Assembly: GCF_001974875.1 (NCBI RefSeq)
Contig: NZ_MTQD01000008.1
Location: 124,001-188,000 of the forward strand
Length of the DNA: 64,000 nt
Origin: Pseudoalteromonas sp. EB27
GTDB lineage: Bacteria > Pseudomonadota > Gammaproteobacteria > Enterobacterales > Alteromonadaceae
Direction: 5' to 3'
Below the pieces are notes generated by a model that had not been told where the DNA came from, did no database searches, and worked only from the letters and a program-made list of their open reading frames with translations. Within the stretch, counting starts at the first letter, position 1; every line of letters starts with the position of its first letter. A program made the translations under genes and the position numbers. Below, one piece after another: positions 58,205 through 64,000 of this stretch.

Positions 58205-58582
58205 ATGTAAACCATTGGCAAATTAGCACAATCATTAAATTTAAATGTAGAAACCATTCGTTTTTATGAACGAGAAGGGCTGATTACACAACCTGAAAAA
58301 CCAATATCTGGTTATAGACAATATGACGAAACAATAGCAGGACAACTTAGGTTTATCACAAAAGCCAAAGCGCTCGGCTTTACGTTAAGAGAAATAAAAT
58401 CGCTAATGTCTATGGACAGCAACTGCACTCAAGTTGAGCTATTAAGCCGACAAAAGTTAGCAATCATTCGAGACAAAATTAATGACCTTCAACGTTTAGA
58501 GAAAGTAATTGTGGATATGACAAATACCTGTATGCAAAACGAAGATCCAACACATTGCCCCATAATTGATTCATTAAAATGA
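58205..58582 (+). pseudogene. merR: Mercury-type merR with a stop at codon 2
   Basis: The ATG at 58205 is followed directly by TAA, then an intact 123-codon frame (TIGKLAQSLNLNVETIRFYEREGLITQPEKP...) to the TGA at 58580. It resembles mercury MerR, with Cys in SNCTQVE, NTCMQ and THCPI, the three Hg ligands. No ATG, GTG or TTG lies in frame early enough; ATT at codon 4 would be needed. So the gene is inactive or uses an atypical start. It is in the same direction as the merC relic. Confidence 0.8.
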
Positions 58583-58614
58583 TTGACTCCGTACTTATAT
58601 ACGGAGTTTAGAAT
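58583..58614 (+). promoter_or_regulatory. Mercury-type promoter/operator upstream of merC relic
   Basis: TTGACT (58583-58588), dyad CTCCGTAC-TTAT-ATACGGAG, then TAGAAT (58609-58614) after a 20-bp spacer or TTAGAA after 19. The CCGTAC/TACGG core is the mer operator of Tn501-type systems. It overlaps the merR stop codon. Confidence 0.75.
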
Positions 58615-58643
58615 GATGGTAATATCAACCAATAGACTTTCAA

Positions 58644-58927
58644 ATGATAAATAAAATATTAGACAGAGTAGGCTCTAGTGGCGTTTGGCTAGCGGCACGG
58701 CCTGCTTCCCTGCATTAAGGTCACTTGCATCGGCATTAGGACTAGGCTTCTTCTCTCACTTCGAAGGAATAGCTGTAAATACGCTTTTACCTATTTTTGC
58801 ATCTTTGGAACTATTGGTAAACTTATACAACTGGCACAAAAATAAAAACCATACCAGAGCTGTCTTCAGCATTCTAGGGCCTGTAGCAGTGCTATTAACG
58901 CTTTATCCTCTTTGGCTATATGATTGA
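58644..58927 (+). pseudogene. merC: Mercury transporter merC with a frameshift
   Basis: The ATG at 58644 gives MINKILDRVGSSGVWLAA, then frame is lost. The rest is in another frame (TACFPALRSLASALGLGFFSHFEGIAVNTLLPIFASLELLVNLYNWHKNKN...YPLWLYD). A net loss of a non-multiple of three, probably about 10 bp, falls where the first cysteine of the MerC membrane pair would be; the CFPA cysteine remains. MerC imports Hg(II) across the inner membrane. No merA, merT or merP is seen, so the operon is a relic. Confidence 0.8.
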
Positions 58928-59391
58928 AGCACATACCTATTTTACTTTGGTATTTGCTTAATGGTCGTTATGTCGGTTTTGGATATCGTAAAACCAGTAA
59001 GGGAGCAAACATGCAACGTATGGCTAATTGCCGTCGTTGAAACGATTAACGGTCAATGTCTGCTTTTCGCTCTAAGCGGACTAGAAAAATTTCACAAAAT
59101 TTATTAATTAAATTTATAAATTCTTAAACACTAGGATGATTAAAAATTTATTGCCAAAAGAATTCTGGAATCAAATTTAGATTAGATCTATTTAATAAAA
59201 TTAGAGGGCTAGTGCTTTTTTAAATCATGCAATTGATAAAAAACTTTAGTCTCGTTGTAACTTCAAGATACCTTAGAGAAGCCAGAGCAAATTGATGGCA
59301 TTTTAAGTTCAGGCAGAACCAGACTCAACTACTGAATCTGGTTCGTGCTATAAATAAGCTCGTCATCATATTTTTAAATTAAAGCTGTTAT
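58928..59391. other. Gene-free stretch after mer relic
   Basis: No convincing gene or further mer remnant. One short frame after an AAGGGAG site (59010) ends after nine codons. Confidence 0.5.
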
Positions 59392-60123
59392 TTACCTAAC
59401 AAACATCCAAATACCGGCAGCTATCATAAATAAGTTTTCTGTTAGAGAGATAAACCCTAGTGGTACGTTACTGTCACCGCCTACACACGCACATTTTAAC
59501 TCTCGTTTATCTATATAGACTGCTTTTATCACTGAAACAGCACCAACCCCACCTATGAATAATGAAATAGGGGCAATAATATAGGCTGGTAACCCGGCTA
59601 TCATTCCAATGCCAACAAATGCTTCTAAAAATGGGTAAACATAAGCGTACCTGACTACTTTCATAGCGACTAAGTCATAGGTTATAAATGAATTAGTAAA
59701 GCTAAATAAGTCTTGAAGCTTTTGTATTGCTAACACTGCCATTGTTAGGGCTACAAACAGTTCAGCGGTTTGCATTGATAATAAGCTATTATCCGATGCA
59801 AAACTAAATGCCACACTAAGCAAAAAACTAACCGAAAAAATCGCAATCACGGGCGTGTAAGTTGTACCTTCTTGGGCTGCTTGTGGCTTATTAAAGTAAT
59901 CACGTAAATCGTCGTAGCCACCTATACGTTTATTATCAATAAATGCTTGAGGTGTAGTTTCTACACTGTGTTGTTTTTTAAATTCATCTGTTTGCTCTCG
60001 AGAAGTTAAAAGCTGATCATCAACTGTATATCCCTCTCGCTCTAGTAGGTCTTTTGATTTTAAACCAAACGGACAAATATGCTCATCTGTTGCCATTCTA
60101 AAAAGTTGGGCTGATTTACTCAT
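59392..60123 (-). CDS. Glutaredoxin-MauE/DoxX-like fusion membrane protein
   Basis: 243 residues. The N-terminal ~75 residues are glutaredoxin-like (ICPFGLKSKDLLEREGY, TTPQAFIDNKRIGGYDDL). The active site is CPFG, a monothiol form lacking the second cysteine. About four membrane helices of the MauE/DoxX type follow, with a CACVGGDS pair near the C-terminus that could replace the lost thiol. Likely a membrane redox partner for cysteine-rich proteins of the island such as DUF411. The start follows AAGGAG. Last gene of the minus-strand copper block. Confidence 0.85.
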   Translation of the reverse strand: MSKSAQLFRMATDEHICPFGLKSKDLLEREGYTVDDQLLTSREQTDEFKKQHSVETTPQAFIDNKRIGGYDDLRDYFNKPQAAQEGTTYTPVIAIFSVSFLLSVAFSFASDNSLLSMQTAELFVALTMAVLAIQKLQDLFSFTNSFITYDLVAMKVVRYAYVYPFLEAFVGIGMIAGLPAYIIAPISLFIGGVGAVSVIKAVYIDKRELKCACVGGDSNVPLGFISLTENLFMIAAGIWMFVR

Positions 60124-60151
60124 GCTTTACTCCTTATGTTATGCGGTTTAT

Positions 60152-60664
60152 TTATTTATTTGAATTGAAATCTGGAACAGCTCTTAATTGTGCTTGAGCA
60201 TTGGTTTGTGCAATGCCGTTTTGCTCTATATCTTTTAGGAGCCATTGCATTTCTTTTATTTCTCGCTCTTGGGCTTCAATTATATTTGTAGCAAGCTTTT
60301 GAACGCGTTTATCTTTGATTTTTGCCCTGTCACTGGTGAGTATGGCAATTGAATGATGTGGGATCATCGCCGACATCCATGAGCTATCATCAACAGTCAC
60401 TTGTGAGCGAACTAAAAATAAACTTCCTGCAAATACGGCAACACTAGCAATGAGTACTGTTATATTTTTCTTTTTATCTTTATACATATTGAGCATGAAA
60501 AGTAGCATTATCACTGCCATCGTGGCTCCCATATAAAGCGCCATATAAGTACGAGTTTCACTAAAATAAACATGACTAAGTTGGTAGGTGTTCAAATACA
60601 TCAATACAAACATGGTTATTGTGGATGTTGCTATCATTAAAAAAAATTTTGAATAGTGTGACAT
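60152..60664 (-). CDS. DUF305-family membrane protein
   Basis: 170 residues. Three N-terminal membrane helices (FFLMIATSTITMFVLMYL, YMALYMGATMAVIMLLFML, ITVLIASVAVFAGSLFLV), then a periplasmic DUF305-type helical domain: MSAMIPHHSIAI and ..EAQEREIKEMQWLL. The His pair of the MIPHHS motif and acidic/Met residues are thought to bind metal in this family. It is common beside copper genes. Function not established. Confidence 0.85.
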   Translation of the reverse strand: MSHYSKFFLMIATSTITMFVLMYLNTYQLSHVYFSETRTYMALYMGATMAVIMLLFMLNMYKDKKKNITVLIASVAVFAGSLFLVRSQVTVDDSSWMSAMIPHHSIAILTSDRAKIKDKRVQKLATNIIEAQEREIKEMQWLLKDIEQNGIAQTNAQAQLRAVPDFNSNK

Positions 60665-60797
60665 TGTATTGCTCCTTAAAAGTTTTGTATTTTGTTTTTA
60701 CATGTGAGTAATTTTTACACTATCAAGCTCACAAATCAGTGTTTCCTGTTGTGTAAAATGGGTATTTAATAATTAACTCAAGAATTATGCCGTTAGG

Positions 60798-61316
60798 CTA
60801 AAATTGCTCGCTGGATTTACTTATGTATCTGTAGGTTTCTTCATTTGAGTTGTCAGTGAGTAGTTCAATATTATATTTGTGAAATATACCCTCCATTTCC
60901 ATTCCGGGAGTGCCAATAGGCATGGCTGGTACACTTAAGCCTGTAATGTGCGGAGCGTGTTGCCCAGATAAAAACTGTTTTATATGTTTAACGGGAACAT
61001 GACCTTCAAATACAAATCCATCGGCTGACACGGCTGTATGGCATGAGCGCATATTAGGTTTTATTTGATACTGAGATTTAATCGACCCCATGTCATTAAC
61101 GTTAATTGCTTTTGTTTGAATATTGTTTTCACTCAAATGAGCAATCCACTTATTACAACATCCACAATTTTTACTTTTATAAACGGTAAGCTCAATTTCA
61201 GGTTTTTCTGAATTTTCATAGATTATTGATGTTTTATGCTGTTTTTCGATACTCATTGCCGAAAATGACATAGTTAATGATAAAAAAAACGCTGAGGTAA
61301 TGTAGATTACTCGCAT
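60798..61316 (-). CDS. DUF411 periplasmic metal-binding protein (CopG-like)
   Basis: 172 residues with a signal peptide. The thioredoxin-like DUF411 core has KSKNCGCCNKW and a third cysteine site in MRSCHTAV, which in characterised CopG-type proteins make a multi-copper cluster with redox activity. The C-terminal GTPGMEMEG is typical. It is expected to handle periplasmic Cu(I)/Cu(II). Neighbours are CopC/CopD and NTF2-like genes in one direction, with gaps of about 10-130 bp. Confidence 0.88.
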   Translation of the reverse strand: MRVIYITSAFFLSLTMSFSAMSIEKQHKTSIIYENSEKPEIELTVYKSKNCGCCNKWIAHLSENNIQTKAINVNDMGSIKSQYQIKPNMRSCHTAVSADGFVFEGHVPVKHIKQFLSGQHAPHITGLSVPAMPIGTPGMEMEGIFHKYNIELLTDNSNEETYRYISKSSEQF

Positions 61317-61326
61317 TGTTAACTCC

Positions 61327-61815
61327 TTAATTAGACCAGTGAATATGAGTGATTTTCCAACCTTTATCGGTGTTTTTTAATGTGATTGATTCCATTCCCG
61401 TAGACTTAATATCTTTCCCTTTATACTTTCCTTGAGTTTTACTTCTTGAAATTGAGTAAGCTATGTCTCCATTTGTGTGAACTTGATGCTCTAGCAGTTC
61501 ACTATCAACTGCACTTAAGAATTTCATATCCGCTATCATATGATGGTTCGCGTATACATCTGCAGAACGCTCAACAATTCCGCCTTCAAAAATGACGACA
61601 TCGTCGGCCAGTAATTTACGGGCACCTTTGGCATCGCCTTGTTTTAGGGATGCATGAAATAAGCTAACTGCCTTTGCAGCTTCGCTATCAACATTAACAA
61701 AGACCCAGCCTTTTTTTGTGTGCTCTTCATGGGTGTGTGCGTTCACAGCAAAAGAACTAACAGCGCTAAAAATTAGTAGCAATAAAATTTTTAAATTAGA
61801 GGATTTAATTAACAT
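61327..61815 (-). CDS. Secreted NTF2/SnoaL-like (DUF4440-type) protein
   Basis: 162 residues; signal peptide ends AVNAH. The alpha+beta cone fold is suggested by AAKAVSLFHASLKQGDAKGARKLLADDVVIFEGG and the C-terminal GWKITHIHWSN. Several histidines in the mature N-terminus (HTHEEH) may bind copper. Such proteins often sit between copD and other copper genes; no activity is known for them here. Confidence 0.82.
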   Translation of the reverse strand: MLIKSSNLKILLLLIFSAVSSFAVNAHTHEEHTKKGWVFVNVDSEAAKAVSLFHASLKQGDAKGARKLLADDVVIFEGGIVERSADVYANHHMIADMKFLSAVDSELLEHQVHTNGDIAYSISRSKTQGKYKGKDIKSTGMESITLKNTDKGWKITHIHWSN

Positions 61816-61838
61816 ACATTTTCCTTTTTTATTAATCG

Positions 61839-62747
61839 TTAAATAGGCGGACCAACAAGTGTTGTAAATACACTTGTTGTAATAAGTACAAATAGGGCAA
61901 TTAATATTTCAACAGTGATCGAGCGTTTTAATATACTTATATGGTGTTGTTGAGTGATTTGCGGGACTAAAAAAAGCTTATGCCATGCACCTAGTAACAG
62001 CATCGCGCTGACGAGTAACAGCTTTAATAAAATTAGTTGCCCATAATTTGATGTAAACAATGCAGAAAATGACTCTAGGTACTGCAGGAGCAGAGTTAAG
62101 CCCGAAATAAGTAGTACAAATACAATAACAATAGCGAGTTGACCAAAGTAATGCATTAACCGCTTTACTTCACTGGTAGGTAGTAAAGTGCAGCTTTTGT
62201 AAAGCGGCCACAATGACCCTAACCAGCTCGCAATGGCAATAAGGTGAAAGGTTAAAATACTTTTCACTAACCCATTTTCATTTGCACTGTGCCCAGTAAA
62301 AGTGAAGCTATAAGCGATAAACCCAAGCATGATTAGTATAACGGCAACGTTTTTATAACCTGCTACGTTATCATCTGATTCCACACTCCACATACATGCG
62401 CTAATTAGAGCAATAATAAGCGCTGGTATTCTAAACGTTGCTTGGTCACCTATGACTGATTGCCAAACAATTTCAAGCATAAAGGGGTCAAACATTCCCA
62501 TAAAGCCTGATTCAGCCATTGCTCCAGCTTCTATTGGTACTTGTAAAAGTGCAGCAATACTACCTGTAACTACACACGTAATTTGCCAACGTTTTAAGAA
62601 CTGATAAAAGCTAATTAAGTGATGCCCTGCAACATTGCTGTTGCCACACATAAAGCGCATTAATAAAGTGCCCGCAAGCCCTGAAATTGCGATATAGCTT
62701 GCTAGTTTTAATAATAGTAAGAGTACTGACCATTCACTTAATTGCAT
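61839..62747 (-). CDS. copD: CopD copper-resistance membrane protein
   Basis: 302 residues with about eight membrane helices, CopD/PcoD type. It has a typical helix with ATFRIPALIIALISA and conserved HSANENG...FHLIAIASWLGSLWPL. It is usually paired with CopC for moving copper across the inner membrane; direction is debated in the literature. It is 11 bp after copC, and its ATG is on a good footing. Confidence 0.92.
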   Translation of the reverse strand: MQLSEWSVLLLLLKLASYIAISGLAGTLLMRFMCGNSNVAGHHLISFYQFLKRWQITCVVTGSIAALLQVPIEAGAMAESGFMGMFDPFMLEIVWQSVIGDQATFRIPALIIALISACMWSVESDDNVAGYKNVAVILIMLGFIAYSFTFTGHSANENGLVKSILTFHLIAIASWLGSLWPLYKSCTLLPTSEVKRLMHYFGQLAIVIVFVLLISGLTLLLQYLESFSALFTSNYGQLILLKLLLVSAMLLLGAWHKLFLVPQITQQHHISILKRSITVEILIALFVLITTSVFTTLVGPPI

Positions 62748-62758
62748 TATGTTGCTAC

Positions 62759-63166
62759 TTAATGATTATGTTTGCTGTGGGTATTAGATTGTACTTGCAT
62801 CATCTTATGCGATTCACTTTTGTGTACCATAAATCTAAACGTGTCGGTCATTTTATGTCCATCACCACCCAGTGCTGTCCATTTAACCGTGTAAGTGCCT
62901 TGGACTAAGCTCGGCAATGACCAACTAAAGTCTGTGCTTGGGGTAGAGCTTGGTTTGAAATCAAAGTTTATTGATTTATTTTTTTCATCTTTGATGATGA
63001 CTTTTGCTAGCCTTACTTCACCACCAAAAGTTAACGAAAGTTGCTCTGGGCTTTTCATTAACATGGCTTCTTGCGCAGGTGTTGATTGCTTGAGTGATAT
63101 ATGCGCTGATGCGGAAAATGTAAGTACTAAACCTAAAATAGCTACTGCAGAATTAAAAAACTTCAT
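62759..63166 (-). CDS. copC: CopC periplasmic copper-binding protein
   Basis: 135 residues: signal peptide ends ASA, mature start HISLKQSTPA with the N-terminal His1 of the Cu(II) site. The DGHKMTDTFRFMV strand supplies the other His ligand (DGHxxxG-like position). The C-terminal tail is Met/His-rich (HKMMQVQSNTHSKHNH), longer than usual. It carries copper in the periplasm to CopD. Second gene in the visible part of the block. Confidence 0.92.
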   Translation of the reverse strand: MKFFNSAVAILGLVLTFSASAHISLKQSTPAQEAMLMKSPEQLSLTFGGEVRLAKVIIKDEKNKSINFDFKPSSTPSTDFSWSLPSLVQGTYTVKWTALGGDGHKMTDTFRFMVHKSESHKMMQVQSNTHSKHNH

Positions 63167-63188
63167 AATTACCTCTTATTTAAAATGA

Positions 63189-64000
63189 TTAAAACCAAAA
63201 TTTAATACCCGTAACAAATGCGGTGTTGTTGCTACTTTGTCCACTTGATGTGGCATAGTCGGCGGTATTGCCAAATTTATTGCTCCATTCAACGCCAATA
63301 TAGGGCGCAAACTGGCGTGTAAATTCATAACGAACCCTAAAGCCAATCGCGCTGCTTGATAGGCCACTTCCAAGTTCGTTTTGTTTATCGTTTTTGCCAT
63401 AAAGTGTAATTTCGGCTCGCGGTTGTATAATTAGCTTTTGCGTGAGTAATAGTTCGTACTCTGCCTCTAACGTAAATGCGGTATTGCCTCGCTCACCTAC
63501 GTATGCTGTCATATCAAGTTCAAACCAATAAGGGGCTAAACCTTGTAAGCCAAAAGCCAACCATTGCCGATTTTCACCTTCTTTATTGTAATCAAGACGA
63601 ACACCTGCTTGAGTATCCCAATATGCTGATACGGCGTGACCCCATAAAATATCGGTTTGGTTTTCTTCAATACTTCCTTCGCTGAAATCACCCTCGGTTT
63701 TAATTACCAATCGATCAAAGGTAGTGCCGTACCATGCTTGTAAGTCAAATACACCTGCGTTTGCTTGCTCGTTATATTCAAGACGATCGCCTAGTAATGC
63801 GTAAAATGGATGCTCATCAGCGAGTGTTAATCGCTCATTGCCCTCAAGCGCATATGGGCCTTCTGTTAAAGTTGTTCCCGCAGAGTAAGCATGGGGGTCT
63901 CTTGCATCTTTAGGTGCACTTCCTCCTTGTGGTTGCATCTTAGCGCTATTCATTTGTGCCATTTCACTTTGCGCTAATAAAGGGAAACTAATTAATGAAG
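63189..64000 (-). CDS. copB: CopB outer-membrane copper-resistance protein (5' end outside window)
   Basis: The frame runs from 63189 past an internal ATG (63962) to the window edge. The residues before that ATG (SLISFPLLAQSE) are the end of a signal peptide, so the true start is beyond 64 kb. The beta-barrel of CopB/PcoB is clear: VFDLQAWYGTTFDRLVIKTEGD, LDYNKEGENRQWLAFGLQGLAPYWFELD and the final aromatic GIKFWF. The N-terminal region is Met-rich (MAQMNSAKMQPQ). It probably helps copper pass or be sequestered at the outer membrane. Confidence 0.92.
   Translation of the reverse strand, partial: SLISFPLLAQSEMAQMNSAKMQPQGGSAPKDARDPHAYSAGTTLTEGPYALEGNERLTLADEHPFYALLGDRLEYNEQANAGVFDLQAWYGTTFDRLVIKTEGDFSEGSIEENQTDILWGHAVSAYWDTQAGVRLDYNKEGENRQWLAFGLQGLAPYWFELDMTAYVGERGNTAFTLEAEYELLLTQKLIIQPRAEITLYGKNDKQNELGSGLSSSAIGFRVRYEFTRQFAPYIGVEWSNKFGNTADYATSSGQSSNNTAFVTGIKFWF

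Overview
The window looks like a chromosomal segment of a marine Alteromonadales bacterium, most likely Pseudoalteromonas. The support is low GC, tandem tRNA-Val(UAC) and tRNA-Glu(UUC) arrays, a compact alginate-utilisation locus with Alteromonadales-type TonB receptors, and short terminal-inverted-repeat elements dispersed between genes. No 16S rRNA is present, so the genus is an inference.

Layout. 1-1270: receiver/TPR protein, 3' end outside the window. 1.6-2.9 kb (minus strand): seven intact and three decayed tRNA-Val copies behind a near-consensus promoter. 3.3-3.55 kb: MITE-like element. 4.0-5.2 kb: promoter, tRNA-Ala, five tRNA-Glu and two decayed tRNA-Glu copies. 5.4-9.3 kb: M16 peptidase lipoprotein, YbiI-like zinc protein and GloA. 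9.95-31.1 kb: alginate locus. 31.4-34.9 kb: Orn/Lys/Arg-type decarboxylase, diguanylate cyclase, a membrane protein and the 3' half of nth.

The alginate locus reads as a full route. Two TonB receptors would import oligomers. PL6 and PL17 lyases cut them to unsaturated monouronate, and KdgF opens it to DEH. A DehR-like reductase gives KDG, KdgK gives KDPG, and Eda splits it to pyruvate and glyceraldehyde-3-phosphate. A class II FBP aldolase and an FBPase inside the same operon would feed the triose back to fructose-6-phosphate. A second PL6-fold lipoprotein has lost every catalytic residue that could be aligned and is probably a surface binding protein. TTGGT-type palindromes lie upstream of each transcription unit, and no regulator is encoded locally.

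At about 35.1 kb nth is cut by a large serine recombinase gene. Everything from there to the right edge looks like one integrated plasmid-like island. It holds small unknown genes, an iteron-Rep_3 replicon, a MobC/replication-relaxation-like protein and a hairpin-dense non-coding tract (41.18-41.66 kb). It also holds two HME-RND efflux operons, two CDF transporters, a MerR-type regulator, mercury-resistance relics and a copper block (CopB, CopC, CopD, NTF2-like, DUF411, DUF305, Grx-MauE). The 5' half of nth is not in the window, so the right end lies beyond 64 kb. Two promoters with the same TTGACT-CTATAG-N3-CTATAG-N4-TATANT layout tie the MerR gene to both CDF loci.

The observations I consider most novel are the tract of eight mini-hairpins that all have GNA triloops on the minus strand (41.2-41.66 kb), the structured RNA-like region beside the replication origin (38.58-38.78 kb), the pseudo-lyase PL6 lipoprotein, and the decayed tRNA-like repeats with enlarged anticodon arms.
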